Assembly: GCA_002347725.1 (NCBI GenBank) | Contig: DDXA01000003.1 | Span: 372,001-436,000 of the forward strand | Length of the DNA: 64,000 bases | From: Actinobacteria bacterium UBA2272 | GTDB lineage: Bacteria > Actinomycetota > Coriobacteriia > Anaerosomatales > Anaerosomataceae | Direction of reading: 5' to 3' | In this document: positions 17,502 through 26,702 of the stretch, in pieces | How positions within the stretch are numbered: the first letter of the stretch is position 1 | Layout: each line of letters opens with the position of its first letter | The notes under the pieces: generated by a model | The model's database searches: none | Seen by the model: only the letters and a program-made list of their open reading frames with translations | What the model was told of the DNA's origin: nothing | Position numbers and translations under genes: made by a program

Positions 17502-19736
17502 ATGGCGACTCAGAAGAAGACGACGAAACGGTCATCGCCGTCACGCCCGACTGCGAAGCGCGGACCGGCACCGCCGCCGGTACTCGACACCGACAGCCGC
17601 CACGAGATAGTCGGCATCATCCTCGCGGCCACCGCTATCGCCCTGGCCATTGCAGTACTGACTCATTCGAACGGCATCGTCCCGCAGGCGATCTCCGGTG
17701 CGATGCGCCTCGGATTCGGTCTCGGCGCCTACGCCATACCGGTCATCGTGCTCCTGTGGGCGGTCACCTTCTTCGTCCGCTCGGTGCGTGTCGACGAGGT
17801 GCGTGTCGGCCTCGGACTGGCAGTCGTGCTCGTGGCTTCCATCACGGCACTGTCGGTCGGCAACGACCCCGTCACACAGTGGGAGCCGCTCACGCTCACC
17901 GGCACGGGCGGCTACATCGGCGGAGGATCCGCATGGCTTCTGCGGAGCCTCCTCGGCACGCCGATCGCCTACGTCGTCTCGATCGCACTCATCCTCGTTG
18001 GGCTCGTCATCGCCGGACTCTCGATCTCCGAGCTGTTCGATCGGCTCCGCGAGAAGCTCAGCCCCGCCGAGACCGAGTTCGAGACACCGGTGCAGGCGTC
18101 CAGGCGCCGGGCCGCGAAGACCACGCCGCTTGCCGAGTTCGAGGCCGAGTCCGAGTTTGCCCGCACGCCCCAGCGCCCCGCGGCACGCAGGCGCGGCACC
18201 TCGGATCCCGAGTCCTCGCGCGAAACGCTACCCACAGCGCAACCGGCACCCCCGCGATCGCTCGAGGGCTTCGAACTGCCGCCTGTCGGTGCACTCAAGT
18301 GCACTCCCGAGACCGCGGCGCAGCACAAGGCCTCCGAGAAGGAGCTCCGCCAGACAGCCGATCTCATCGAGCAGACGCTCGCCACGTTCGACATCGCCTC
18401 GCGTGTCGTCGGTTGGGTACCGGGCCCGACGGTCACGATGTTCGAGTTGGAGATCGCCAAGGGCGTGAAGCTCAACCGCGTCACAGCCCTCTCCGATGAC
18501 CTCGCCCTCGCGCTCGCCGCGCCGACGATCCGCTTCCTGGCGCCGATCCCCGGCAAGAGCTACGTCGGCATCGAGGTTCCCAACGCCGGGCGGACCACCG
18601 TCACCCTTGGCGACGTCCTCCACTCCGGCCTCATCGCCGACCCGCGCCCGCTGCTGCTCGCCATCGGAAAGGACGTCGCGGGCGAGCAGATCGCGGCGGA
18701 CCTGGCGGCGATGCCGCATATGCTCATCGCCGGCTCTACCGGCACGGGCAAGTCGGTCTGCATAAACGCGCTCATCATGTCGATCCTCATGCGGGCGACC
18801 CCCGCCGAGGTCCGGCTGATCCTCATCGACCCCAAGCGCATCGAGCTCAACCTCTACAACGGCGTTCCGCATCTCTACGTGCCCGTGGTCACCGAGGCCA
18901 AGGAAGCTGCCTCGGCCCTGCACTGGGCGGTGGGGGAGATGGATGCCCGCCTGAAGAAGCTCCAGAAGCTCGGTGCCCGCAATATCGCGCAGTACAACAC
19001 GAACGTCCGCACTGGCAAGGCGCCCGAGGGCACCGAGGAGCTGCCGTACCTCGTGATCATCATCGACGAACTCGCGGACCTCATGATGGTGGCCGCCAAA
19101 GAGGTCGAGGACTCGATCGTACGCCTCGCGCAGCTCGCCCGTGCCGCCGGTATCCACCTCATCGTCGCCACACAGCGGCCATCCACCGACATCATCACCG
19201 GGCTTATCAAGACCAACATCACGCACCGCATCGCGTTTGCGGTGTCCTCCGGTATCGACAGCCGCGTCATCCTCGACACTGCCGGCGCTGAGAAGCTCAT
19301 CGGGCTGGGCGACATGCTCTTCTCCACACCCGCGTGGCCCAAACCCCGCCGCATCCAGGGCGCATTCGTGACCGAGGAAGAGATCGAGACGATCGTCACG
19401 CACGTCAAGGGGCAGGCCGAACCCGAGTACCACGAGGAGATCCTGCACCTCAAGGTGACGGGCGCCTCGGGTACTCTCGAGAGCAGCGACGATGACGATC
19501 CGCTCCTGTGGGAGGCCGCCGACATGGTGGTCACGAGCGGCATGGGCTCGACGTCGCTTCTCCAGCGGCGGCTCAAGGTCGGGTATGCTCGGGCGGGACG
19601 CATCATGGACATGCTCGAATCCAAGGGCATCGTCGGACCTCCCGATGGCAGCCGCCCCCGGGAAGTGCAGGTAGATGTCGAGGACCTCGAAGCGCTCAAG
19701 CTGTTCGAGCGCGAGGAGCGCGATCCCGATGCCTGA
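17502..19736 (+). CDS. ftsK: DNA translocase FtsK/SpoIIIE
   Basis: This 744-residue translocase pumps chromosomal DNA through the closing septum. The N-terminal part has a basic Lys/Ser/Pro stretch and about four membrane helices up to residue 185, then a short linker. The motor has Walker A GSTGTGKSV, ILIDPKRIEL and Walker B LVIIIDELADLMM. The C-terminal gamma winged helix (SLLQRRLKVGYARAGRIMD) should read KOPS/SRS-like sequences. The short linker resembles SpoIIIE more than E. coli FtsK. The ATG at 17502 lies 13 bases after uppP; a longer frame overlapping uppP is rejected. Confidence 0.95.
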   Translation: MATQKKTTKRSSPSRPTAKRGPAPPPVLDTDSRHEIVGIILAATAIALAIAVLTHSNGIVPQAISGAMRLGFGLGAYAIPVIVLLWAVTFFVRSVRVDEVRVGLGLAVVLVASITALSVGNDPVTQWEPLTLTGTGGYIGGGSAWLLRSLLGTPIAYVVSIALILVGLVIAGLSISELFDRLREKLSPAETEFETPVQASRRRAAKTTPLAEFEAESEFARTPQRPAARRRGTSDPESSRETLPTAQPAPPRSLEGFELPPVGALKCTPETAAQHKASEKELRQTADLIEQTLATFDIASRVVGWVPGPTVTMFELEIAKGVKLNRVTALSDDLALALAAPTIRFLAPIPGKSYVGIEVPNAGRTTVTLGDVLHSGLIADPRPLLLAIGKDVAGEQIAADLAAMPHMLIAGSTGTGKSVCINALIMSILMRATPAEVRLILIDPKRIELNLYNGVPHLYVPVVTEAKEAASALHWAVGEMDARLKKLQKLGARNIAQYNTNVRTGKAPEGTEELPYLVIIIDELADLMMVAAKEVEDSIVRLAQLARAAGIHLIVATQRPSTDIITGLIKTNITHRIAFAVSSGIDSRVILDTAGAEKLIGLGDMLFSTPAWPKPRRIQGAFVTEEEIETIVTHVKGQAEPEYHEEILHLKVTGASGTLESSDDDDPLLWEAADMVVTSGMGSTSLLQRRLKVGYARAGRIMDMLESKGIVGPPDGSRPREVQVDVEDLEALKLFEREERDPDA

Positions 19737-19772
19737 ACCGGCCGTGCCCCGCTGTCTTAGGAAGGCGTGAAC

Positions 19773-20534
19773 GTGCCCGTTGGGAAGACACTCGCCGCCG
19801 CGCGCCGCCGCCAGAGCAAGACCCTGGCTGAGATACAGGCCGCAACGCACATCATGGGGCGCACGCTCAACGCGCTCGAAGACGAGCGCTGGGACGACCT
19901 GCCGTCCCAGGTCTACGTGAAGGGCTATATCCAGAACTACGCCCAGGCGCTCGGCATCGATCCGGCACCCCTGCTTGCCGAGTACGCGGCCGACCTCGGC
20001 GCAGCGACGGCCGCTCCCAAACTCACGCGCATCCCAGGCAGGACCATCGTCCCGCAACAGCGCGAGATCCACTCGGTCCCGCGACAGGTCTGGATCCTGC
20101 TGGTGGTCGTTGTGGCCGTCGTCGGTCTTGCCATCTGGGGCGTCACGGTCCTCCTGAGCGGAGACGACACCCCGCCGCCGATCCCGCCCGCGACGTCCGA
20201 GAGTCCGGCGGCGACCGATACGGTGCCCGGAGTGACCGGCGCGGATATCGTGACGCCGACGATCGATGCCGAGGGGACCCCGGCTGCCGGAGCGTTCACG
20301 CTCGTGGTCTCGGTGGCCGAAGGGCAGTCCTCGTGGCTCAAGATCGAGGTGGACGGACTGACCGCATACGAAGGCACGCTGCCCGGCGGACAGCAGAAGA
20401 GCTACAGCGTCACCGACGAGGCCACCGTGCGGATCGGGAAACCGGCCGCAGTGAGTGTCACCCGCGATGGCGCAGCCGTCGAGGTCCCGCTCGGCACCGG
20501 CACTGCCGAGGTACGCCTGAGCGCGGAGGAATGA
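19773..20534 (+). CDS. RodZ-like helix-turn-helix membrane protein
   Basis: This 253-residue protein has an N-terminal XRE/HTH_25 domain (GKTLAAARRRQSKTLAEIQAATH, given here without its start), the segment LPSQVYVKGYIQNYAQALGID, one membrane helix (VWILLVVVVAVVGLAIWGVTVLL), a Pro/Thr-rich stretch and a DUF4115 periplasmic-type domain. This is the RodZ arrangement; RodZ links MreB to cell-shape control. GTG 19773 is chosen because AGGAAGG lies 7 bases upstream; another GTG 6 bases earlier is too close. Its position after ftsK and before rimO/pgsA/cinA/recA is common in Gram-positive genomes. Confidence 0.82.
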   Translation: MPVGKTLAAARRRQSKTLAEIQAATHIMGRTLNALEDERWDDLPSQVYVKGYIQNYAQALGIDPAPLLAEYAADLGAATAAPKLTRIPGRTIVPQQREIHSVPRQVWILLVVVVAVVGLAIWGVTVLLSGDDTPPPIPPATSESPAATDTVPGVTGADIVTPTIDAEGTPAAGAFTLVVSVAEGQSSWLKIEVDGLTAYEGTLPGGQQKSYSVTDEATVRIGKPAAVSVTRDGAAVEVPLGTGTAEVRLSAEE

Positions 20535-20561
20535 CCGCAACCACATGACGGAGGTGTCCTG

Positions 20562-21059
20562 ATGGCCAAGGACCAGAGCTTTGATGTCGTGTCCCAGGTG
20601 GACATGCAGGAGGTCGACAACGCCGTGCAGCAGACGGTGAAGGAGCTTGCGCAGCGCTACGACCTCAAGGGAACCGGCTCCACGGTCAGTTTCGATCGTG
20701 CCGCCGGTACGATCTCACTCACCGCGCCGAGTGACTTCGTCTTAGGACAGGTCAAGGACATCCTCGACAGCAAGCTCGTCCGGCGAGGCATCGACCTCAT
20801 GGCGCTCGATTGGGGCAAGATCGAGGCCGGATCCGGCGGCACTGCCAGGCGGACAGCCACGGTGGTCAACGGGATCGACGCTGAGATCGCGCGACGCATC
20901 AACAAGGAGGTCCGCGACCAGAAGTTCAAGGTCAAGGTCCAGATCGAAGGTGACAAGCTGCGCATCTTCAGCGCCAGCCGTGACGAGCTCCAGGCCGTGA
21001 TCGCGTTCATCAAGGAGCACGACTACGGCATCCCGCTCCAATTCACCAACTACCGTTAG
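20562..21059 (+). CDS. YajQ family nucleotide-binding protein
   Basis: This 165-residue protein is a YajQ/DUF520 member, with QSFDVVSQVDMQEVDNAVQQ at the N-terminus, the middle DLKGTG segment and the C-terminal FIKEHDYGIPLQFTNYR. The family has two RNA-recognition-like folds. Xanthomonas YajQ homologues bind c-di-GMP, but whether that applies here cannot be told from sequence. GGAGGTGT precedes the ATG. Confidence 0.94.
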   Translation: MAKDQSFDVVSQVDMQEVDNAVQQTVKELAQRYDLKGTGSTVSFDRAAGTISLTAPSDFVLGQVKDILDSKLVRRGIDLMALDWGKIEAGSGGTARRTATVVNGIDAEIARRINKEVRDQKFKVKVQIEGDKLRIFSASRDELQAVIAFIKEHDYGIPLQFTNYR

Positions 21060-21067
21060 GGTCGCGC

Positions 21068-22369
21068 ATGCCCCAACACGCGCCGGCCATCGCGTTCGTC
21101 ACCCTCGGATGTCCGAAGAACGAGGTCGACTCCGACCGGATGGCAGCCGCGGTGGAAGCGTCGGCATATCGCCTGGTCGCCGACCCATCGGAAGCCGACG
21201 TCGTCGTCCTCAATACCTGCTCGTTCATCGAGGCCGCCACCGAGGAGTCGATCGCCGAGGCCTTCGATCTCGCGGACTCATGGCGCCCCGCGCGCGACGG
21301 CAGACGACTCATCGTGGCTGGCTGCATGGTCTCGCGGTACGGAGACGAGCTGGCCGAGGCGATGCCGGAGCCTGACGCCTTCGTGGCGGTCGCCGACGAA
21401 CGGCGCCTGCTCGAGGTCGTAGAGCGCATCACGGGAATCCCCGCATCGCCCCGCGCGTCCGTCCACGGCCGCACGGCGCCCGGAACGACTGCGTACCTCA
21501 AGGTCAGCGAGGGCTGTGACCGCCACTGCGCGTACTGCACCATCCCGACGATCAGGGGACCGTTCGCCTCCGCGTCGGCCTCCGCGCTGCTTGCCGAGGC
21601 GACGTTCCTCGTCGAGCGGGGAGCGCGTGAGATCGTGCTGATCGGACAGGATATCTCCTCGTGGGGGAGAGACTCAGACGACAGCGGCGACCTCGCGTCA
21701 CTCGTCGAGCGTCTCGGCGCGCTTGAGGGTGACTTCCGCGTTCGCCTCATGTATGTCCAGCCCGACGGCATCACACCGCGCCTGCTCGAGGCGATGGCCG
21801 CCGATCCACGTGTCTGCCGCTATCTCGACCTCCCTCTGCAACATGCCTCGGCGCGCGTGCTCGACGCGATGGGCCGCACCGGCGACACGGGGCACCACCT
21901 CGCGCTGCTCGGCCGTATCCGCGAAACGCTTCCCGGCGTCTCACTCAGGACCACGGTCATGACCGGGTTCCCGGGAGAGACCGAGGCGGAGTCCGCCGAA
22001 CTCGAGGCGTTCGTAGCCGAAGCCGGTTTCGACTACGTCGGGGTGTTCGCGTACTCGCCCGAGGACGGTACCCGTGCCGCGGTCATGCCCGGCCAGATCC
22101 CCGCAGACGTGCGCCTCGAGCGTGCCCAACGGCTCCGTGACCTGGCCGATACTGTCGGCTTCGAGCGCGCTGTCGCACGCATCGGCACACTCCAGCAGAC
22201 ACTCGTCGAGGGAGTGGATGAGGACGGCGCTTCGTGGGGGCGGACATGCGGGCAGGCACCCGAGGTCGACGGCATCACCTTCATCTCCTCTGATGCAGCG
22301 CCCGGCGGGTTCGTACAGGTACGCATCACCGACGCCATCGGCTACGATCTGGTGGGGGTGGTCCAGTGA
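21068..22369 (+). CDS. rimO: Ribosomal protein S12 methylthiotransferase
   Basis: This 433-residue radical SAM enzyme methylthiolates an aspartate of S12. The N-terminal UPF0004 domain opens with FVTLGCPKNEVDSD and has Cys in NTCSF and AGCMV. The radical SAM cluster motif is CDRHCAYC. A C-terminal TRAM domain is present. The CPKNEVDSD motif separates it from MiaB (CQMNKHDSE), which is encoded 10 kb downstream. It ends in a 4-base overlap with pgsA. Confidence 0.95.
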   Translation: MPQHAPAIAFVTLGCPKNEVDSDRMAAAVEASAYRLVADPSEADVVVLNTCSFIEAATEESIAEAFDLADSWRPARDGRRLIVAGCMVSRYGDELAEAMPEPDAFVAVADERRLLEVVERITGIPASPRASVHGRTAPGTTAYLKVSEGCDRHCAYCTIPTIRGPFASASASALLAEATFLVERGAREIVLIGQDISSWGRDSDDSGDLASLVERLGALEGDFRVRLMYVQPDGITPRLLEAMAADPRVCRYLDLPLQHASARVLDAMGRTGDTGHHLALLGRIRETLPGVSLRTTVMTGFPGETEAESAELEAFVAEAGFDYVGVFAYSPEDGTRAAVMPGQIPADVRLERAQRLRDLADTVGFERAVARIGTLQQTLVEGVDEDGASWGRTCGQAPEVDGITFISSDAAPGGFVQVRITDAIGYDLVGVVQ

Positions 22370-23004
22370 TCCGCAACATGAACCTTGCCAATCGCATCAC
22401 GCTCGCCCGGATCGTCTTCATCCCGGTATTCCTCGTGGTCCTCCTCGGCTCGTTCCCCGAGGGGATTCGCGCGCCCGGGTGGTGGCTCCTGGCACAACCA
22501 TGGCTCGCCGCGGCCATCTTCGTCGCGCTCGCCGCAAGCGACGCAGTCGACGGGTACATCGCGCGATCGCGCAACCAGGTGACCACGTTCGGGAAGTTCA
22601 TCGACCCGCTCGCGGACAAGCTGCTCGTGACCGCCGCACTTGTGGCGCTTGTAGATCTCGGCCGGATCCCTTCGTGGGTCGCACTCGTCATCATCAGCCG
22701 TGAGCTGGTCGTCAGCGGCCTTCGGATGGTCGCGGTAGCCGAGGGGCGGGTGATCGCCGCCTCTGACTACGGGAAGGTCAAGACCGTGCTCCAGATCGTC
22801 GCGATCGTCGCGTTTCTCGTGCGGGGGAGCGCGACTTTGGAGGAGTGGCTCTCGCCGCCGCTGTGGGGCGCGTTCGAGACCCTGTCATGGCTCGTCATGG
22901 CGGCAGCCGTCGTCATGACGATGCTGTCCATGATCGACTACTTCTACCACGCGCGGGACATCCTCACCGGCCCGTGGGAACGTGGATCTCGCGATGGATC
23001 CTGA
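22366..23004 (+). CDS. pgsA: CDP-diacylglycerol-glycerol-3-phosphate 3-phosphatidyltransferase
   Basis: This 212-residue membrane enzyme makes phosphatidylglycerol phosphate. The CDP-alcohol phosphotransferase motif appears as SDAVDGYIAR followed by GKFIDPLADKLL. About five hydrophobic segments are present. The GTG start overlaps the rimO stop and has GGGGGTGG 5 bases upstream; an ATG 12 bases later (MNLANRITL) is an alternative. Confidence 0.95.
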   Translation: MIRNMNLANRITLARIVFIPVFLVVLLGSFPEGIRAPGWWLLAQPWLAAAIFVALAASDAVDGYIARSRNQVTTFGKFIDPLADKLLVTAALVALVDLGRIPSWVALVIISRELVVSGLRMVAVAEGRVIAASDYGKVKTVLQIVAIVAFLVRGSATLEEWLSPPLWGAFETLSWLVMAAAVVMTMLSMIDYFYHARDILTGPWERGSRDGS

Positions 23005-24247
23005 GCTCGCATCGCCGACCGCCGCCGTCCTGGTCGTCGGCACCGAGCTCACGAGCGGCCTGCGTCCCGACACGAACGGCCCGAACGTCGCCCGCGCGCT
23101 TGAGGACGCCGGGTACGACGTTCGCTCGGTGACCGCGCTTCCCGATGACGCTGACGCCATCGCGTCGTTCCTCACCCGGGCGCTTCCAGGTCACCGCCTG
23201 ATCGTCGTCACGGGCGGGCTCGGGCCGACACACGACGATGTGACCCGCGAGGCCGCCGCACGAGCGCTCGGGCGGACACTCACATGCGACGAGGGAGTAC
23301 TCCGGTCCCTCGGCCCGGCTGTCGCCAGGCATGGGTGTGCCGAGGCTGGTGCCCGCGTGCTTCGCCAGGCAGAGATCATAGACGGCGCCCGGATCCTCAT
23401 GCCCACCCTCGGCACCGCGCCGGGTCAGGTGCTCGAGCACGAGCACGGCACACTCGCGCTGCTTCCCGGACCGCCCCACGAGATGGGACCGATGCTCGGG
23501 GTGCTCCTGGACGACCGGCCCGGCCACGCCTCCCCGCGGATACTGCGGACCATCGGGCACCCCGAGTCCGACATCCAACTTCTCGTCGAAGGCGCGCTCG
23601 CCGGGTCGTCGGGCATGGCGTTCACCATCCTTGCGTCTCCCGGACTGGTAGACGTCATCCTGCGTGACGGCGGGGCAGGGGAGACCGCACTCGATGCCGC
23701 GGCCCGCGCCGCGGCTGTGGCGCTCGGCGACGCGTGCTACAGCACCGACGGCTCCACACTCGCCGAAGCCATCATGGACGCCGCCGAACGGCTCGGACTG
23801 CGCATCTGCACAGCTGAGTCCTGCACGGGCGGCATGGTCGCCTCCGCCCTCACCGACGTCGCCGGTTCCTCGGCCGCCTTCGCCGGCGGGGTCGTTGCGT
23901 ACGCCGACGCCGTCAAGTCCACCGTCCTCGGGGTGAGCTCGGCGACTCTCGAAGCACACGGTGCCGTCAGCGCCGAGACGGCGATCGCGATGGCCGAAGG
24001 GGCCCGGATGCGCCTCGGCGCGGATATCGCAGTCGCCATCACGGGGATCGCCGGGCCGACAGGCGGGAGCGCCGCCAAACCTGTCGGTACCGTGTGGTTA
24101 GCGATCGCGACGCCTGCGGACACGCATGCCGAGCGCCGCATGCTTCCCGGAGACCGCGACGGCGTGCGAATCCGTGCGACCGTAGCCGCCCTCGGCCTGC
24201 TCCTCCGTGCGGTACGCCCGGCTGCGGGACCCGGAGTCGATGTGTGA
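22982..24247 (+). CDS. cinA: CinA family protein (nicotinamide-nucleotide amidase / molybdopterin-like domain)
   Basis: This protein of about 421 residues combines an N-terminal MoCF-like domain (VVTGGLGPTHDDVT) with a C-terminal PncC-type nicotinamide-nucleotide deamidase domain (AESCTGGMVASALTDVAGSSA, quoted only in part). It is thought to recycle NMN and ADP-ribose. It overlaps the end of pgsA by 23 bases from the GTG, or by 11 from an in-frame ATG at 22994. The pgsA-cinA-recA order is classical in Gram-positive genomes. Confidence 0.93.
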   Translation: MDLAMDPELASPTAAVLVVGTELTSGLRPDTNGPNVARALEDAGYDVRSVTALPDDADAIASFLTRALPGHRLIVVTGGLGPTHDDVTREAAARALGRTLTCDEGVLRSLGPAVARHGCAEAGARVLRQAEIIDGARILMPTLGTAPGQVLEHEHGTLALLPGPPHEMGPMLGVLLDDRPGHASPRILRTIGHPESDIQLLVEGALAGSSGMAFTILASPGLVDVILRDGGAGETALDAAARAAAVALGDACYSTDGSTLAEAIMDAAERLGLRICTAESCTGGMVASALTDVAGSSAAFAGGVVAYADAVKSTVLGVSSATLEAHGAVSAETAIAMAEGARMRLGADIAVAITGIAGPTGGSAAKPVGTVWLAIATPADTHAERRMLPGDRDGVRIRATVAALGLLLRAVRPAAGPGVDV

Positions 24248-24828
24248 TGCGCGCCTTCCTCGGCCTGGCGCTCCCGCAGCGTACGCGTCAGGCGCTCGAT
24301 TCGTGTCGCACGGCCGCGATAAGCGCCGATCCGTCGTGGCGTGGCGAGAAGTGGGTGGCCGAGGAGAACCTCCACGTCACCGTCCGCTTTCTCGGCGACA
24401 TCGAGACGTCGGTCGCCGATGAGGCCGTTTCCCGCCTCCTCCCCGCGGTGCGAGGCGTCGAGCCCTACCGGCTCACGCTCGACCGCGTGGCGGTCGTTCC
24501 GCGCCTGCGAGTCGCGTCGCTCATTTGGGCCGAGGGCGGGCACGGAGCCGAAGACACCGCGGCGCTTGCTGCGGTGGTCGACGCGGCGCTCGAGGGTCTC
24601 GTACCGCCATCCGATAGGCGACGCTTCCGGACCCACGCCACACTCTGCCGTGCCCGTCGTCCACGGCGCCTTGCTCCGCCCGTATTCGATGCTCTTGAGC
24701 ATGCGCTCCATCGCGCCGACGAACGTTCGCGATCGATGTCAGTGCAGGAGGTTACCCTCTACTCGTCCGTCCTCACGCCAGCGGGTCCCGTCTACCAGGA
24801 GATCGCGGCGCTACCCCTCGGCGGATGA
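24247..24828 (+). CDS. thpR: RNA 2',3'-cyclic phosphodiesterase (LigT/ThpR)
   Basis: This 193-residue 2H phosphoesterase has the two HxT motifs, LHVTVRFLGD near residue 38 and THATLCRAR near residue 130. It opens cyclic 2',3' phosphates on RNA ends. The start overlaps the cinA stop by one base. A longer upstream frame within cinA is only an out-of-frame shadow. Confidence 0.92.
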   Translation: MRAFLGLALPQRTRQALDSCRTAAISADPSWRGEKWVAEENLHVTVRFLGDIETSVADEAVSRLLPAVRGVEPYRLTLDRVAVVPRLRVASLIWAEGGHGAEDTAALAAVVDAALEGLVPPSDRRRFRTHATLCRARRPRRLAPPVFDALEHALHRADERSRSMSVQEVTLYSSVLTPAGPVYQEIAALPLGG

Positions 24829-24857
24829 TTGACACCGAACGTATGTTCGTGTACGGT
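24829..24857 (+). promoter_or_regulatory. recA promoter
   Basis: A perfect -35 TTGACA (24829-24834), a 17-base spacer and TACGGT (24852-24857) precede recA by about 46 bases. The SOS box lies wholly within the spacer, so LexA binding would block polymerase. Confidence 0.85.
24836..24849 (+). promoter_or_regulatory. LexA operator (SOS box) of recA
   Basis: CGAACGTATGTTCG is a perfect match to the Gram-positive SOS box CGAAC-N4-GTTCG. It lies between the -35 and -10 of recA. The same 14 bases recur at 38909-38922. Confidence 0.93.
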
Positions 24858-24903
24858 CGTGACGACCTTCAGGGGGTCGTCCGGACGGCGTAAAGGAGCA
24901 GAA

Positions 24904-25962
24904 GTGAGCATGGAACGCGAGAAGGAGAAGGTGCTCGATCTCACACGCGAGCAGATCGAGCGCAAGTTCGGCAAGGGTTCCCTGATGCGCCTGGGTGAGC
25001 ACGCGGCGCTTCAGACGATCGATGCGATCCCCACCGGGTCACTGGCCCTCGACGCCGCGCTTGGTATCGGCGGTGTGCCGCGCGGCCGGATCGTCGAGAT
25101 CTACGGCCCGGAGTCGTCCGGTAAGACGACACTCGCGCTGCAGATCGTGGCGGAGGCCCAGCACGCAGGGGGCATCGCTGCTTTCATCGATGTGGAGCAC
25201 GCGCTCGATCCCGCGTACGCTGCCCGGCTCGGGGTCGATATTGACGACATCCTCATCTCACAGCCCGACACGGGCGAGCAGGCGCTCGAGATCACTGACA
25301 TGCTCGTACGATCGGGGGCCGTGGACGTCATCGTTGTGGACTCGGTCGCGGCGCTCGTGCCCCGGGCCGAGCTCGAGGGCGAGATGGGCGATGTCACGGT
25401 CGGTCTCCAGGCACGGCTCATGAGCCAGGCCATGCGCAAGCTTGCCGGCTCGCTCAGCAAGTCGAACACCACCTGCATCTTCATCAACCAGCTCCGCGAG
25501 AAGGTCGGCGTGATGTTCGGCAGCCCGGAGACCACCTCCGGCGGCCGTGCGCTCAAGTTCTACGCATCGATACGCATCGATGTGCGCCGCATCGACTCCA
25601 TCAAGCAAGGTACCGAGCTCGTCGGCAACCGTGTACGTGCCAAGGTCGTCAAGAACAAGGTCGCTCCTCCGTTCAGGCAGGCCGAGTTCGACATCATGTA
25701 CGGACTGGGGATCTCAAAGGAGGGGAGTCTGCTCGACCTCGGTGTCGAGGAGGCCATCGTCCAGAAGTCCGGTGCCTGGTACACGTACGGCGAGGAACGC
25801 CTCGGCCAGGGGCGCGAGGCAGCAAAGGACTACTTGCGCGACCACCCCGATCTGCGCGACGAGATCGAGGGCCGCATCCGCAAGCACCTGTCGCTACCCG
25901 GCGGCGTTTCACTCGGCACGCCTGTCGGAGGCGCAGCCAAAGACGATAAGCCCGCCGAGTAG
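24904..25962 (+). CDS. recA: Recombinase RecA
   Basis: This 352-residue protein forms the strand-exchange filament and triggers LexA self-cleavage. Walker A GPESSGKTT, the FIDVEHALDP segment, VVDSVAALVPRAE, loop L2 with FGSPETTSGGRALKFYAS and FINQLREKVGVMFG are all present. No intein interrupts it. GTG 24904 is chosen since AGGAG lies 5 bases upstream; an ATG 6 bases later is 11 bases away. recX follows after 3 bases. Confidence 0.98.
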   Translation: MSMEREKEKVLDLTREQIERKFGKGSLMRLGEHAALQTIDAIPTGSLALDAALGIGGVPRGRIVEIYGPESSGKTTLALQIVAEAQHAGGIAAFIDVEHALDPAYAARLGVDIDDILISQPDTGEQALEITDMLVRSGAVDVIVVDSVAALVPRAELEGEMGDVTVGLQARLMSQAMRKLAGSLSKSNTTCIFINQLREKVGVMFGSPETTSGGRALKFYASIRIDVRRIDSIKQGTELVGNRVRAKVVKNKVAPPFRQAEFDIMYGLGISKEGSLLDLGVEEAIVQKSGAWYTYGEERLGQGREAAKDYLRDHPDLRDEIEGRIRKHLSLPGGVSLGTPVGGAAKDDKPAE

Positions 25963-25965
25963 ATC

Positions 25966-26619
25966 GTGGCCGCGGATCTCAGAACCGTCACGGAGATCCG
26001 CGGCATGCGGGGCTCGTCACGAAGGACCATCTATCTCGATGACGAAGCCTGGCGAGCAATCGCCTCACCGGTCCTCAGGCAGCTCGGCCTCGCGTTGGGC
26101 GATGTGATCGACCCATCGGACATCGACGCGCGAGCGCTCGCGGTAGAGCCGGAAGAGGCACGCGCGCGCGCCTATCGGCTCCTCGCGTATCGCGAGCGGA
26201 GCTCCACCGAACTCGCGGACACGTTGCTCGCGGATGGGTACCCCTCCTCCGTCGTATCCGAACTGACCGAGGACCTGGTCCGTTCGGGCCTCGTGGATGA
26301 CGAACGGTTCGCGCGGATGCTCGCGCACTCCCTCGTATCGGTGCGCGGGCTCGGACGGCAGCGTGCGTTACGCGAGATGGCGCGCAAGGGCGTTCCGGAT
26401 GACCTCGCCATGAGGGAACTCGACGAGTGTGCGCCAATACCTGACGAGCGCACCCGCGCCCTCAACGCAGCTACTCGGGCAGTCCGCTCCAGCGATTCGG
26501 TCGACCGTCTTACCGCGCGGCTCGTGCGCCGCGGGTTCTCGTTCGGGGACGCACGTGATGCGGCCGAGTCCGCCATATCCGATCGGGCGGACTCGGCCGA
26601 ACCCGAGGGGCATCTGTAG
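25966..26619 (+). CDS. recX: Regulatory protein RecX
   Basis: This 217-residue protein modulates RecA filaments. It is built of three-helix repeats, visible as AYRLLAYRERSSTELADTLL, LVRSGLVDDERFARMLA and RLTARLVRRGFSF. An N-terminal segment of about 60 residues precedes the repeats. The GTG start lies 3 bases after recA, so it shares the SOS promoter. Confidence 0.92.
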   Translation: MAADLRTVTEIRGMRGSSRRTIYLDDEAWRAIASPVLRQLGLALGDVIDPSDIDARALAVEPEEARARAYRLLAYRERSSTELADTLLADGYPSSVVSELTEDLVRSGLVDDERFARMLAHSLVSVRGLGRQRALREMARKGVPDDLAMRELDECAPIPDERTRALNAATRAVRSSDSVDRLTARLVRRGFSFGDARDAAESAISDRADSAEPEGHL

Positions 26620-26666
26620 GAGTACACATTGGGGGACCGTTCTCGCTGCTCAGAGGTGTTGCCATC

Positions 26667-26696
26667 TTGACGCGCACAGGGCCTCGCGAGTACGAT
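26667..26696 (+). promoter_or_regulatory. Strong promoter inside the recX-rny gap
   Basis: TTGACG (26667-26672), an 18-base spacer and TACGAT (26691-26696) predict a transcription start near 26703. That is 292 bases before the RNase Y start codon and coincides with the first base of the closing helix of the RNA candidate. Confidence 0.7.
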
Positions 26697-26702
26697 GGGC
26701 GC

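Noticed and set aside
18228..20546. 772-codon open frame antisense to ftsK and the RodZ-like gene
   Set aside because: It spans two well-identified genes on the other strand and their gap, with no recognisable domains; it is a shadow of high third-position GC.
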